64,000 nucleotides of DNA from Bordetella parapertussis. GTDB taxonomy: Bacteria; Pseudomonadota; Gammaproteobacteria; Burkholderiales; Burkholderiaceae_B. Both the position numbers and the translations under genes were made by a program. The stretch spans positions 92,429 to 156,428 of the forward strand of contig CAMDEF010000004.1 in NCBI GenBank assembly GCA_945895265.1, given 5' to 3'. The notes below the pieces were generated by a model. The model did not search any database and had not been told where the DNA came from. It was given only the letters and a program-made list of their open reading frames with translations. Of the stretch, positions 44,596 through 53,680 are shown one piece after another (the first letter of the stretch is position 1; the number at the start of each line of letters is the position of its first letter).

Positions 44596-45555
44596 ATGAA
44601 CGACGTCAGCGAAAAGCAGCGCATCGAGCACAATAAATTATCGAAACGCCTCATGCGAGAAACTGGGCGGGCGATTGGTGACTACAACATGATCGAAGCC
44701 GGCGATCGCGTCATGGTGTGTTTATCAGGCGGAAAAGATTCGTACGCAATGCTCGATGTGTTACTGACACTACGCACCCGCGCGCCGATTGATTTTGACA
44801 TCATCGCGGTGAATCTTGATCAAAAACAGCCAGGGTTTCCGGAAGATGTTTTGCCAAACTATCTGCGCGCACGCGACATCCCCTTTCATATCGAAAATCA
44901 AGATACCTACTCAATCGTTAAACGACTGATCCCAGAAGGGAAAACAACCTGTTCACTTTGCTCGCGCTTACGTCGCGGAATTTTATATCGGGTTGCAGGC
45001 GAATTGGGCGCTACCAAAATTGCATTGGGTCATCATCGTGATGATATTTTAGGAACCTTCTTTTTAAACCTGTTTTATGGTGGCAAACTGAAGGCAATGC
45101 CACCGAAACTCGTTTCAGACGACGGCAAGAACACAGTGATTCGGCCGCTCGCATACATTCAAGAAACAGATTTAATCGCTTATGCAGACTGGAAACAATT
45201 TCCAATCATTCCTTGCACGTTGTGCGGTTCGCAAGAAAACCTCAAACGTAAAGAAGTGAGCCGTATGCTTGCCGAATGGGATAAAAAGCACCCGTCGCGC
45301 GCGTGGAGTATTTTTAATGCGCTCGCGAACGTTGGGCCATCGCACTTAATGGATCGTAATCTATTCGATTTTGTTGGGCTTAAACCAAATGGGCTCGCCG
45401 ACCCCGAGGGGGATATGGCGTTTGATCCGCCGAGTTTTGAAACTACAACCGAGTTGCAAGAGGCGAGTACAGATGAGCTGCGCGAAGCAGGCCCCTCAAC
45501 ACTGGGCGCAAACCAACAAGTGATGCGTTTTATTAAACCGTTAGCCCGCGTGTAG
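44596..45555 (+). CDS. ttcA: tRNA 2-thiocytidine-32 synthetase
   Basis: 319 residues. PP-loop ATP pyrophosphatase: [16 protein letters not shown] (about 36-51); CxxC in [16 protein letters not shown] (about 117-120) plus [10 protein letters not shown] downstream. [20 protein letters not shown] is diagnostic for TtcA. It thiolates C32 of tRNAs using a 4Fe-4S cluster. The last 40 residues are a variable tail. Confidence 0.95.
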   Translation: MNDVSEKQRIEHNKLSKRLMRETGRAIGDYNMIEAGDRVMVCLSGGKDSYAMLDVLLTLRTRAPIDFDIIAVNLDQKQPGFPEDVLPNYLRARDIPFHIENQDTYSIVKRLIPEGKTTCSLCSRLRRGILYRVAGELGATKIALGHHRDDILGTFFLNLFYGGKLKAMPPKLVSDDGKNTVIRPLAYIQETDLIAYADWKQFPIIPCTLCGSQENLKRKEVSRMLAEWDKKHPSRAWSIFNALANVGPSHLMDRNLFDFVGLKPNGLADPEGDMAFDPPSFETTTELQEASTDELREAGPSTLGANQQVMRFIKPLARV

Positions 45556-45564
45556 TTTCAGCAG

Positions 45565-45891
45565 TTAAGCCGCGGCTCCAGCTGCGGTTAATACCTGCTT
45601 GAGCTCGCCACTTTGGTCCATCTCAGTCATGATGTCTGAGCCACCAATGAACTCACCCCCTACGTACAACTGGGGAACGGTGGGCCATTGTGAAAACTCT
45701 TTGACACCGCTGCGCACAGCTTCGTCTTCAAGCACGTTGACTGTGACCAGTGTGGTGACGCCATTACTTTTTAAAATTTGAATTGCCTTGCCTGAAAAGC
45801 CGCACTGCGGGGCTTGGGCTGTGCCCTTCATGAAAAGCACCACTGGGTTATTGGTGACCGTGTCGCGGATAAAAGTTTGAACGTCGCTCAT
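45565..45891 (-). CDS. grxD: Monothiol glutaredoxin, Grx4 type
   Basis: 108 residues from ATG 45891 (GAGGGA upstream). The monothiol CGFS motif is in APQCGFSGKAIQILK (about residue 30). VVLFMKGTAQAPQCGFS and QLYVGGEFIGGSDIMTEM match the family. Delivers or carries 2Fe-2S clusters with glutathione. Convergent with ttcA; downstream of prmC in the same direction. Confidence 0.95.
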   Translation of the reverse strand: MSDVQTFIRDTVTNNPVVLFMKGTAQAPQCGFSGKAIQILKSNGVTTLVTVNVLEDEAVRSGVKEFSQWPTVPQLYVGGEFIGGSDIMTEMDQSGELKQVLTAAGAAA

Positions 45892-45934
45892 GCTGTCCCT
45901 CGTCAATAAAAGTGAATAGTTAATTATAAGGATC

Positions 45935-46786
45935 CTACAAAGATCCGCCCGTTATTCTGGGCAAACCCGCTAAATCTTGTTTTGTCTGGACTGCGTTAAA
46001 ACTAGCCTGTAGTAGTAACTGTGCAACCTCTTCGCCTTGCTCGTAACCATGCTCAAGCCACAACCAGCCACCGTTGACTAAATGCTGCGGCGCGCCAACG
46101 ATAATATGCCGCAACGCCGCCAAACCGTCTGCACCGTCCGTCAAGGCCCCAACTGGCTCAAACCGAAGATCGCCTTGCGTCAAGTGCGGGTCGTTAAGAG
46201 CAATATACGGCGGGTTTGAAACGATCACATCGAATCGCCCCTCTGGCGGTAGGGCTTCGTACCAACTTCCCAGCCAAAACTGGACGGATACGCTTAGTTG
46301 ATGGGCATTCTTTTGTGCGATCGCCAGCGCGCTTTCGCTTAGATCTGTTGCAACGACTCGAGCGGTTGGGCACGCGAGTGCAACGCTTATCGCCACCGCG
46401 CCGCTGCCCGTACCCAAATCAAGTACAGAGCAACCTGAACCGTTGCCCGTGGCCGGGCGTGGCAAAGAACGCTTAGTACAGTCTTCCAAGCTTTGCAGCG
46501 CCATTTCCACCAACAACTCGGTCTCTGGCCTTGGAATCAAAACGTCGGCCGAGACACTCAAGCGGTGTCCCATAAACTCTCGGTGTCCGACCAAATGCGC
46601 CATCGGCGTACCTTGGCGGCGACGTGCAGCCAGGGTCAAAAAATGCGCAGCCGCTTCAGGCGCTACAGGATCAGTATCATGTGCAAGTAACCATTCACGC
46701 GGCTTACTCAGCACCAACTCAAGCAACATTCGAGCCTCTAAGCGCGGCAAGCCACTGATTGCGATCAGCGATTGCGCCGTTTGCAT
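45935..46786 (-). CDS. prmC: Release factor glutamine methyltransferase
   Basis: 283 residues. SAM motif VLDLGTGSGAVAISVALACP and catalytic VSNPPYIALND (NPPY binds the Gln of the GGQ loop). RLEARMLLELVLSKPREWLLAH is the N-terminal helical domain. Methylates the GGQ glutamine of release factors; its substrate gene prfA lies directly upstream and overlaps by one base (TGATG). Confidence 0.95.
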   Translation of the reverse strand: MQTAQSLIAISGLPRLEARMLLELVLSKPREWLLAHDTDPVAPEAAAHFLTLAARRRQGTPMAHLVGHREFMGHRLSVSADVLIPRPETELLVEMALQSLEDCTKRSLPRPATGNGSGCSVLDLGTGSGAVAISVALACPTARVVATDLSESALAIAQKNAHQLSVSVQFWLGSWYEALPPEGRFDVIVSNPPYIALNDPHLTQGDLRFEPVGALTDGADGLAALRHIIVGAPQHLVNGGWLWLEHGYEQGEEVAQLLLQASFNAVQTKQDLAGLPRITGGSL

Positions 46787-47868
46787 CAGTGTTCATCACC
46801 TAAGGCCGCTAGCAACTCTGCCTGATGCTCGGCAATGAGTGCGCCCGTCACGTCGTTTAAATCGCCTTCCATAATCGAACCAAGCTTATACAAAGTCAGA
46901 TTAATTCGATGATCGGTCAAGCGACCCTGCGGGAAGTTGTAGGTGCGGATCCGTTCAGACCGATCCCCCGAACCGACCAGACTTTTGCGCTGAGCAGCCT
47001 CTTTGTCATGGCGCTCGCGCTGAACTTTGTCTTTTAGCCTTGCCGCCAACACCTGCATGGCTTTGTCTTTGTTGCGATGTTGCGAACGATCGTCTTGACA
47101 CTCAACCACCAAGCCCGTGGGCAAATGGGTAATTCGCACGGCAGAATCAGTTTTATTAATATGCTGCCCGCCTGCCCCACTCGCCCGAAAGGTATCGATG
47201 CGCAACTCGCTGGGGTTGATCACGATGTCGGTGGCGGCGTCGGCTTCGGGCATCACGGCAACGGTGCAGGCAGAGGTATGAATGCGCCCCTGCGTCTCGG
47301 TTGCAGGCACCCGCTGCACGCGATGCGCACCCGACTCGAATTTAAGACGCCCATAGACCCCGTCGCCATCCAAGCGCACAATGACCTCGCGATAGCCGCC
47401 CAACTCTGAGGGACTTTCAGACATCAATTCAACTTTCCAGCCTTGTTGCTCGGCATAACGGCTATACATTCTCAACAGATCGCCAGAAAACAAGGCGCTT
47501 TCATCACCACCCGTACCCGCACGAATTTCGAGAAATACACTTCGGCCATCGTCGGGATCGCGAGGCAACAATTGCAATTGCAAATCGGCTTCGAGCTTTT
47601 CAATCCGTCCCTTGCAATCGTCGATCTCTTCAAGTGCCATCGCTTTCATTTCAGGGTCATCGAGCATCGCGCGTGCTCCCTCTAAATCAGTCTCAGCCGC
47701 CTCGAAGGCCTCAAAGGCCTTCACAACCGGCTCAAGCTCTGCACGTTCGCGCGACAGCTTGCGATATTGATTCATATCGTTAGCCGCGTCTGGCTCAGAC
47801 AGAATCGCGTCAAGATCAACTAAGCGACGAGAGAGATGCTCTAAACGAGAGCGCATTGAAGATTTCAT
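46786..47868 (-). CDS. prfA: Peptide chain release factor 1
   Basis: 360 residues from ATG 47868, the family's exact usual length. The GGQ motif is in [19 protein letters not shown] (about 230) and the codon-recognition PAT in [13 protein letters not shown]. Ends translation at UAA and UAG. The chain is hemA, prfA, prmC, in one direction. Confidence 0.96.
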   Translation of the reverse strand: MKSSMRSRLEHLSRRLVDLDAILSEPDAANDMNQYRKLSRERAELEPVVKAFEAFEAAETDLEGARAMLDDPEMKAMALEEIDDCKGRIEKLEADLQLQLLPRDPDDGRSVFLEIRAGTGGDESALFSGDLLRMYSRYAEQQGWKVELMSESPSELGGYREVIVRLDGDGVYGRLKFESGAHRVQRVPATETQGRIHTSACTVAVMPEADAATDIVINPSELRIDTFRASGAGGQHINKTDSAVRITHLPTGLVVECQDDRSQHRNKDKAMQVLAARLKDKVQRERHDKEAAQRKSLVGSGDRSERIRTYNFPQGRLTDHRINLTLYKLGSIMEGDLNDVTGALIAEHQAELLAALGDEH

Positions 47869-47939
47869 GAATGTCTTTACGGGGGAATAAACAACGAAGC
47901 CCAAAGGCGAAGGCTCACACAAGAAGGCTGACAGCGTAG

Positions 47940-49214
47940 CTAACGCCGATCAGAGCCCTTTGGGAAAATGCGCGGCAGCCACGCTAACAACTGCTGACGC
48001 TCGGCCTCTTCACTTTGATTGAGCGAGGCTAAGGTGCCGTGTAAGAACTTTTGCGTTAAACCGTGTGCTAATTGTTCGAGCACTGCTTCGGGCGAATCAC
48101 CTTTGGCTAACATCTTGCGCGCGCGCTCAAGTTCTTGGGCTTGTACCGCTTGAGCCGTTTGCTGCAGGTCGCGAATAATCGGGACATTGGCTCTGACCTG
48201 CATCCAATGCATAAAATTCAACACGCGTTCGTCGATAATGGTTTCAGCCTGAACCACAGCCGCCAAGCGTGCTTCAGTGCCACTTTGCACCACCGCACCC
48301 AAATCATCCACCGAGTACAGATACACATCATCCAAACGTGCAACTTCTGGTTCGATATCGCGCGGCACCGCTAAGTCAACCATCACGATAGGCTTACGCT
48401 TACGCTGGCGCGTTGCCCGCTCAACCATCCCAAGTCCCAAAATAGGCAAGGTACTAGCCGTACAGGACACCACTACATCAAACTCGGCCAAACGCTCTGG
48501 CAGGTCAGCTAAGCGCATCGTGGTGCCAGAAAACTGCTTGGCCAACGATTCGGCGCGCTCGATCGTGCGGTTGGCTACAACGATAGATGACGGCTCACGC
48601 GCTGCAAAATGCGTGGCGCAGAGCTCGATCATTTCGCCCGCACCAATGAACAACACCTTCGAGCTACGCAAATCGCCAAATACTCGCTCGGTGAGTCGTA
48701 CAGCTGCAGCGGCAAGAGAAACAGATTGCGTACCAATGGCTGTGGTCGAACGAACCTCTTTAGCAACTGAGAACGTACGCTGAAATAATTGATGCAACAA
48801 AGTACCCAAGGCACCCGCCTCGTCGGCTGCACGCACCGCGTCTTTCATCTGCCCCAAAATTTGAGGCTCACCCAACACCATCGAATCAAGCCCGCTTGCC
48901 ACACGAAACGCGTGCCGGACGGCATCGCCACGATCGTGCACGTAAACGTGGGGCCTTAAATCGCCAGCATCGAGCTTGTTGTAGTCTGCCAGCCAATCGG
49001 GCAAGCGCTCTGCCACTTGGGGCTCTGCGGCACAATACAGTTCGGTGCGATTACAGGTTGAGAGGATCGCCGCCTCTTTAACCGCACCGCCAAAAGCCTC
49101 GCGTAGCGCGTTTAATGCCGGGCGCACTAAGTCTTCAGGCAACGAGACGCGCTCGCGCACCGAAACTGGAGCAGAGACGTGGTTTAACCCTAAAGCGAGC
49201 ACGTTGACGGACAT
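47940..49214 (-). CDS. hemA: Glutamyl-tRNA reductase
   Basis: 424 residues from ATG 49214 (an in-frame TTG lies six codons upstream). The catalytic Cys is in [15 protein letters not shown] (about residue 54). [15 protein letters not shown] and [18 protein letters not shown] (NADPH site) follow. First step of the C5 route to 5-aminolevulinate. Divergent from the tRNA-Phe locus, so this is the last host gene before the island. Confidence 0.95.
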   Translation of the reverse strand: MSVNVLALGLNHVSAPVSVRERVSLPEDLVRPALNALREAFGGAVKEAAILSTCNRTELYCAAEPQVAERLPDWLADYNKLDAGDLRPHVYVHDRGDAVRHAFRVASGLDSMVLGEPQILGQMKDAVRAADEAGALGTLLHQLFQRTFSVAKEVRSTTAIGTQSVSLAAAAVRLTERVFGDLRSSKVLFIGAGEMIELCATHFAAREPSSIVVANRTIERAESLAKQFSGTTMRLADLPERLAEFDVVVSCTASTLPILGLGMVERATRQRKRKPIVMVDLAVPRDIEPEVARLDDVYLYSVDDLGAVVQSGTEARLAAVVQAETIIDERVLNFMHWMQVRANVPIIRDLQQTAQAVQAQELERARKMLAKGDSPEAVLEQLAHGLTQKFLHGTLASLNQSEEAERQQLLAWLPRIFPKGSDRR

Positions 49215-49439
49215 AGATTGCGGTAACGACAAAAAGATAGATGACGGACGGTAAGCTTGAAGCTAAAACATCAGCGCGTTTGCAGTTGCAATGGTTGATT
49301 TGACATTAGCAACCGAAACAATCTTGAAAGGAAACGTTCGAAATAGCCCTCAGAACGAGTCCATTATAAAGCCGGATCTCGCTTCCTATCTCGTAGAAAG
49401 GCGAGAAAACCCTTTTTGGTGTATCATTTCGCCCTTCAG

Positions 49440-49479
49440 ATGGCCTGGTAGCTCAGTCGGTAGAGCAGAGGATTGAAAA
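49440..49479 (+). repeat. attL: truncated 5' half of tRNA-Phe
   Basis: Identical to 58362-58401. It spans acceptor 5' strand, D arm and anticodon 5' stem up to the loop (ends GATTGAAAA), then the sequence departs. No acceptor partner or T arm follows, so this is not a functional tRNA. Confidence 0.92.
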
Positions 49480-49766
49480 CGATGGACAGAGGACTACGAC
49501 AGTTCTGTTCATTGACTCTAAGCTACAGAACACTTTGCTGTTCTGTACACACAAAAATCAACGGCACGCAATAATTTACTTACGCAATCAACTTTTGTTC
49601 ACAGACGGTCGCGTGAGTTTTTGACGACGAAAAAATAATATAGGTAGGAAAAATAATAAAGAGAGTACACACTCAATAAGCGTAAATTAAATTGACGCTT
49701 GTTATGTTGAACCTCAATTATCTATTCGCAAACGAAATTCATACACAGCCAACATCAGTCACGCTG
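49480..49766. other. attL-to-int region with hairpin and int leader
   Basis: About 287 bp without a gene. A perfect 9-bp hairpin (TACAGAACA 49524-49532 with TGTTCTGTA 49539-49547) and a further GTTCTGT at 49502-49508 give three copies of the heptamer GTTCTGT in two orientations, as arm-type integrase sites would. The first 23-bp dyad (49678-49700) lies just ahead of int. No strong promoter was fixed. Confidence 0.5.
49678..49700 (-). repeat. 23-bp dyad, copy 1 (inverted relative to the others)
   Basis: AAGCGT and ACGCTT separated by 11 bases. The 23 bases are the exact reverse complement of the copy at 58181-58203. It lies 199 bp inside attL and 66 bp ahead of the preferred int start. Confidence 0.85.
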
Positions 49767-50915
49767 ATGAACGGCAATCTCACCGTATACAAGCGTCCAC
49801 AGTCAGCACAGTATCAATGCCGATTCAAATTGGCAAATGGCAAGTGGCATAGTACAAGTACTGAAACAGACGACTTAGAAAAAGCCAAGCTACAAGCGAA
49901 AGCCATATACGAAATAGTCAAAGTTAAAACAGATAACGGCTTGGCTATTAGGACAAAAACTTTTAAGCAAGTAGCTTTAGACGAAATAGCCAATATGACA
50001 AAGGCATTGGCAAATAAGGTTGGTAAAAGTTGCTACAGGGACTACATCTTTGCCATTAACAAATACCTCATTCCATTTTTTGGTAATTATCAAATAGAAA
50101 AAATCACAAAAGAGATGTTGGCGGACTTTGACAGTTGGCGAATAAGTCAAATGGGAAAAGTGCCTGTTGGAAGTACCAAGCGCAATCACGCCAGCGCCTA
50201 TATTCGTGTAATCAATCTTGCGAAAGAATTAGGGTATGTTGGAAATAACCAAACAGTCCCAATGTTAGATGGCAAGGGAAAAAAGAGTCAGCCTCGCCCA
50301 GCGTTTAGTAAAGAAGAAATTAGGGAGTTACTTTGTTACACAGATACTTGGCAGAAAAGTAGCTATACAGAACAGACTGCCAATATGAGAACGCTATGTA
50401 TTTCCTATATAGAGTTTTTGGTAAACACAGGTGTAAGGCACGGAACAGAAGCACTTAATATTCGTTGGAAACATTTACAGTGGCACTGGATTGGAAATAA
50501 AAAATATTTGCGTATTTGGGTGAGTGGTAAAACCGGACCACGCTACCTCATTGCTAAACACGAAGTAATTACTGTATTAGAGCGACTAATGCGTTGGCAC
50601 AAGTTGGGCTATACAGGATTAAATGGGGCAATAGAAGCGAAATTGGACAAAGTGGTTTTCTGTTTACCGAATGGCAAGCAGATTAGCAATATGGAAAACA
50701 TCTTTCGTAATTTAATGGTGCGTAGTCAAATGCGAACGGATATTGGTGGACAAAATAGAACGCTATATAGCCTACGACATACCTACGCTACACAAGCATT
50801 AGCAACAGGCATTGACATACACACATTAGCCAAACAAATGGGCACAAGCGTTGGAATGATAGAACGGCACTACAGCAAGTTGACGGCAACAATGGCGGCA
50901 GAGAGATTAGCCTAA
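49767..50915 (+). CDS. int: Tyrosine-type integrase of the island
   Basis: 382 residues from ATG 49767, where the protein opens MNGNLTVYKRPQSAQYQCRF in the way of phage-type integrases. Earlier in-frame starts at 49692 and 49704 overlap or abut the dyad. Catalytic residues: Arg in NTGVRHGTEALNIRW, His-x-x-Arg in YSLRHTYATQAL preceded by the expected region, and Tyr in GTSVGMIERHYSKLT. N-terminal arm- and core-binding domains cover about 1-190. It would cut in the tRNA-Phe anticodon loop. Its 3' end overlaps the convergent regulator gene by 4 bp. Confidence 0.92.
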   Translation: MNGNLTVYKRPQSAQYQCRFKLANGKWHSTSTETDDLEKAKLQAKAIYEIVKVKTDNGLAIRTKTFKQVALDEIANMTKALANKVGKSCYRDYIFAINKYLIPFFGNYQIEKITKEMLADFDSWRISQMGKVPVGSTKRNHASAYIRVINLAKELGYVGNNQTVPMLDGKGKKSQPRPAFSKEEIRELLCYTDTWQKSSYTEQTANMRTLCISYIEFLVNTGVRHGTEALNIRWKHLQWHWIGNKKYLRIWVSGKTGPRYLIAKHEVITVLERLMRWHKLGYTGLNGAIEAKLDKVVFCLPNGKQISNMENIFRNLMVRSQMRTDIGGQNRTLYSLRHTYATQALATGIDIHTLAKQMGTSVGMIERHYSKLTATMAAERLA

Positions 50916-51298
50916 TTACTATTAACGACAGGGGAATGATTAAGAAAAGGAAATATGGAGTGAGAAAGTGATTCAAAATGTTTTTCTAGTTTGTCTGTGG
51001 GTTTAACTTGCTTTACCCGAGCGTCTCCAGTAACTGAATGTAATTCAATCCAACCAGTTTCTAGTAATTTACGAAAATGATAACGCAAGCCCATATCGCT
51101 GTATGGTAAAGAGGCAAATAAAGCTTTAACAGTTAACTCTTTATTACTTGTGAAACTTTCAATGACAGTCACAAGAATGTCGAAAGGAATAAACGAGTGC
51201 CCAATTGGTAAGTAAGCGTTACTTTGCTTACGAATAAGAGTAAGTGTCGCAACAACATATTGTTGTTGATTTTCGCTGTAATTTGAATTAGCTGGCAT
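50912..51298 (-). CDS. Winged-helix (MarR-like) regulator
   Basis: 128 residues. The middle (IPFDILVTVIESFTSNKELTVKALFASLP then YSDMGLRYHFRKLLETGWIELHSV, with the wing TGDARVKQVKPTDKL) has the helix-helix-recognition helix-wing order of MarR-type DNA-binding domains. The first 30 residues are hydrophilic. Convergent with int and divergent from the barrel gene, with 125 bp between starts, so it may control the cargo or int. No ligand site can be read. Confidence 0.65.
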   Translation of the reverse strand: MPANSNYSENQQQYVVATLTLIRKQSNAYLPIGHSFIPFDILVTVIESFTSNKELTVKALFASLPYSDMGLRYHFRKLLETGWIELHSVTGDARVKQVKPTDKLEKHFESLSHSIFPFLNHSPVVNSN

Positions 51299-51423
51299 AC
51301 AAGTACTGTAATTTCAGCACTTAGAAATTCCTACGAATTTAAGCTACGAAGTTCATATCTATCTTATATATCGGTATTTTATGTAACCAACTAAAATAAA
51401 AAAATTATTAAAAAGGAAATAAA

Positions 51424-51963
51424 ATGAAAAAATTTATAATGATGGTGGCGTTACTTAGCATAGGTATAACAAACACTTTTGCGCAAACTCAAAAGAAAGA
51501 TTCTGGTTTTTATGCTGAAGTTGGATATATGCAGGCATATTACAGTGAAAGTGTCGCAAGTTTTAATAACGGTATGGCGGCGTTAAAAGCTGGATACAAC
51601 ATAGATAAAAATTATGCAATAGAAGGATTAATCGCAGGAAATACCGGGAGTGCAAGTTTTTTTATTGGCACAACATCTGTAACAGCTCAAGTTCAAAACG
51701 CTTATGGACTTTATGGCAAAGGCACAGTTGAATTGACTGAAACAGTAGGGTTATATGCAAAAGCTGGATTTACTAATGGAACTGTTTCTGCATCTAGCAG
51801 GTTTGGTAGTGGATATAGTAGCGGAACAAGTCTGTCTTATGGGGCCGGTATTCAAGCAAGTTTCAATAAGGATGTTTACGCTACTTTAGATTATATGTCT
51901 TACTACAACAGAGATGGAGTATCAATCACTGGGCCAAGCATAAGTCTCGGATATAAATTCTAA
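51424..51963 (+). CDS. Small outer-membrane beta-barrel protein
   Basis: 179 residues with a clear signal peptide (MKKFIMMVALLSIGITNTFA, cut before QTQKKD). The mature part alternates polar and hydrophobic residues in strands (GFYAEVGYMQAYY, AALKAGYNIDKNYAIEGLIAG, AYGLYGKGTVEL) and ends in the C-terminal signature ISLGYKF with a terminal Phe, as recognised by the Bam machinery. It resembles opacity/OmpA-barrel-like eight-stranded proteins. Strong ribosome site AAAAAGGAAA. A terminator follows at 51983. Unusual cargo for an island; the function is unknown. Confidence 0.75.
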   Translation: MKKFIMMVALLSIGITNTFAQTQKKDSGFYAEVGYMQAYYSESVASFNNGMAALKAGYNIDKNYAIEGLIAGNTGSASFFIGTTSVTAQVQNAYGLYGKGTVELTETVGLYAKAGFTNGTVSASSRFGSGYSSGTSLSYGAGIQASFNKDVYATLDYMSYYNRDGVSITGPSISLGYKF

Positions 51964-51982
51964 ATAATAATTATCAATTATT

Positions 51983-52007
51983 AAGCCACTCTTAGAGTGG
52001 CTTTTTT
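51983..52007 (+). terminator. Terminator after the barrel gene
   Basis: Perfect 9-bp stem AAGCCACTC / GAGTGGCTT (51983-51991, 51995-52003) with a 3-base loop TTA and a following T-run to 52007. Confidence 0.88.
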
Positions 52008-52019
52008 GTAAGGAATCAA

Positions 52020-52580
52020 ATGAATTATAAGTTAATAATACCCATTTTAATCTCTGTAGCATTAAGCGCCTGTCAATCATATACTGCTCAAACATATAGC
52101 ATTTCACCTGACACGATTCGTTCCGTTAAAAATTTGAAACTGAACGAATCTATAGCCGTAGGAGATGTGAGTGCATCAACAGCTATAGATTTAGGATGTA
52201 GAGCTATGGGCCCAATAATATTGCCGAACCGATTATCACTTGCATCGTATGTAAAAAAAGCAATGGAAGATGAATTAAAAATCGGAGATGCTTATGCCTA
52301 TCAAAATCCAAAAATAACTTTAATGGGACAAATTAGTAAATTTAATATGTCAAGCAGTAAAGGGTTAACAAAGGGATACTATGACATTGAATTAAAAGTT
52401 ATCTCAACCAATGGAAACTCCTTGCAAGTTAACGAGTACTATGAGTTTGAATCAGGATATGATGCAGTGACTGCCTGTAAAAATACATCTGATGCACTTA
52501 TGCCTGCAGTTCAAAACTTAGTTGGTAAGATTTATAGAAGCCCTCAGTTTGAAAGTTTAGTAAAACCAACATCCAAATAA
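52020..52580 (+). CDS. Predicted lipoprotein
   Basis: 186 residues. Signal sequence MNYKLIIPILISVALSAC with lipobox LSAC, so lipid-anchored in the envelope. The mature part has two further Cys (LGCRAMGPIILP, AVTACKNTSD) and a beta-rich middle (PKITLMGQISKFNMSSSKG). I do not recognise the family. AAGGA eight bases ahead of ATG. It follows the barrel gene after a terminator, so it probably has its own promoter in 51964-52019 or is read through. Confidence 0.65.
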   Translation: MNYKLIIPILISVALSACQSYTAQTYSISPDTIRSVKNLKLNESIAVGDVSASTAIDLGCRAMGPIILPNRLSLASYVKKAMEDELKIGDAYAYQNPKITLMGQISKFNMSSSKGLTKGYYDIELKVISTNGNSLQVNEYYEFESGYDAVTACKNTSDALMPAVQNLVGKIYRSPQFESLVKPTSK

Positions 52581-52868
52581 TATTTCAAAAAAGTTCAGTT
52601 CTTAAATTATTAAGAGCTGAATAAACTAAGAAATATTATACGAAGCGTGAGCGTCAAAATAATATACGCTCAGAGTAGCTGAAAGTATTTTAGCTATACC
52701 TCTCATCCCAACAATCAAAAAAATAAAATAACCTATAAAAAAACCAAAAATCACCACATTTTGCGTCAAATCACACTATTCATTTATTAACAAATGGCTG
52801 GGGGGTATTAGATTAAAACTGGTGGGGGTTAGGTTCTGTGGTGTGTTTGAAAACTGCGCAACAAATTT
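52581..52868. other. AT-rich intergenic with dyad copy 2
   Basis: 288 bp between the convergent lipoprotein and 112-residue genes. It holds an inverted repeat TTCAGTTCTTAA...TTAAGAGCTGAA (52592-52620, one mismatch; a transcription end for the lipoprotein gene is possible, though no T-run follows) and the 23-bp dyad at 52649-52671. Otherwise A/T runs only. Confidence 0.5.
52649..52671 (+). repeat. 23-bp dyad, copy 2
   Basis: GAGCGT-N11-ACGCTC. Shares CAAAA and ATA blocks of the spacer with the other copies and has G/C as the outermost pair, compensating against the A/T pair of the others. Confidence 0.8.
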
Positions 52869-53207
52869 TTAGCGACTTAAATTGAAAATCTGTTGCTGTG
52901 CTTTAACCAGCTTCTGCCTGTCGCGTTCAGCCTTCAACTGCTTAGTGACATTATCTTTTTGCCTCTTTAATCCATCTATCCGTGCTTGTTGAGGTGTTAG
53001 AGGCTTTATAGGTTTGATAGTAGCAAGTACTTCCTCTATTGTTTTATAACCCCCAGTATCCTCATTAGTTTGCGTTGGACTGTTAACAATACAGTTCATA
53101 CCAAATTGGTACTGAAGTAGCAAGCGTGCGTGTATAGCACTATCAGCAAAAACAGCAGTCTTTACATAAGTACCACCTACACGCACAGTTGCTACATACT
53201 TATTCAT
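52869..53207 (-). CDS. Hypothetical protein, 112 residues
   Basis: The N-terminal half (MNKYVATVRVGGTYVKTAVF then ADSAIHARLLLQYQFG) looks like a small beta-alpha domain, and the C-terminal 50 residues are a charged helix, probably coiled coil (RIDGLKRQKDNVTKQLKAER). Not recognised with confidence; proteins of this look occur on mobile elements. It shares direction with, and follows by 32 bp, the 146-residue gene. Confidence 0.55.
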   Translation of the reverse strand: MNKYVATVRVGGTYVKTAVFADSAIHARLLLQYQFGMNCIVNSPTQTNEDTGGYKTIEEVLATIKPIKPLTPQQARIDGLKRQKDNVTKQLKAERDRQKLVKAQQQIFNLSR

Positions 53208-53239
53208 ACAATTATTTATTCAGTACTTAGTCAGCCAAG

Positions 53240-53680
53240 TTATTTCCCAAATCCTTTGCGGAGCGTATTACTCGCTTCTTCAATCTGACTATCTAGTTCA
53301 CCAGCTTCTACAGCAGACTTAATAGCGGCTAATGCCTTAACTAAGTCTTCAGCATTGTCTACTTGAACACTAGGCTTGCCTTTAGCCAACTCTAATGTCT
53401 TACTGCCGTATTTGACGGAGAAGCATACCTTACCTGATTCAGCAACAAACCACCACGCTTTTATACGCTTGGGAATTTCCACCTGTTTGCGTAATCCAGT
53501 TTCTGCATCATTAATAGAACGATATTTCATTACAAAAAAGGGTTTGCCGGATATTTGACTCTGTGCCAAATTAATTTGTTCCCATAACTTGGCTGATAAC
53601 TTATTTCTACGATGCTGAATCGCCGGTATGTGCGTAGGCTTTTTCACCGCAACCAATTTCAATGTACTTAATGTATTCAT
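53240..53680 (-). CDS. Small conserved mobile-element protein (possibly DUF6641)
   Basis: 146 residues. STLKLVAVKKPTHIPAIQHR, then RRNKLSAKLWEQINLAQSQ, and KRIKAWWFVAESGKVCFSVKYG give a conserved basic, single-domain protein. My recollection of the DUF6641 family fits but was not checked. The function is unknown. Good ribosome site AGGAGAAATGAT before ATG 53680. First gene of a two-gene minus-strand unit. Confidence 0.6.
   Translation of the reverse strand: MNTLSTLKLVAVKKPTHIPAIQHRRNKLSAKLWEQINLAQSQISGKPFFVMKYRSINDAETGLRKQVEIPKRIKAWWFVAESGKVCFSVKYGSKTLELAKGKPSVQVDNAEDLVKALAAIKSAVEAGELDSQIEEASNTLRKGFGK

Noticed and set aside
49442..49479. Left tRNA-Phe copy as a second tRNA gene
   Set aside because: It stops in the anticodon loop; nothing downstream completes the anticodon stem, T arm or acceptor.
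49524..49547. Hairpin as a terminator for a left-end transcript
   Set aside because: The stem is perfect but no T-run follows on either strand.
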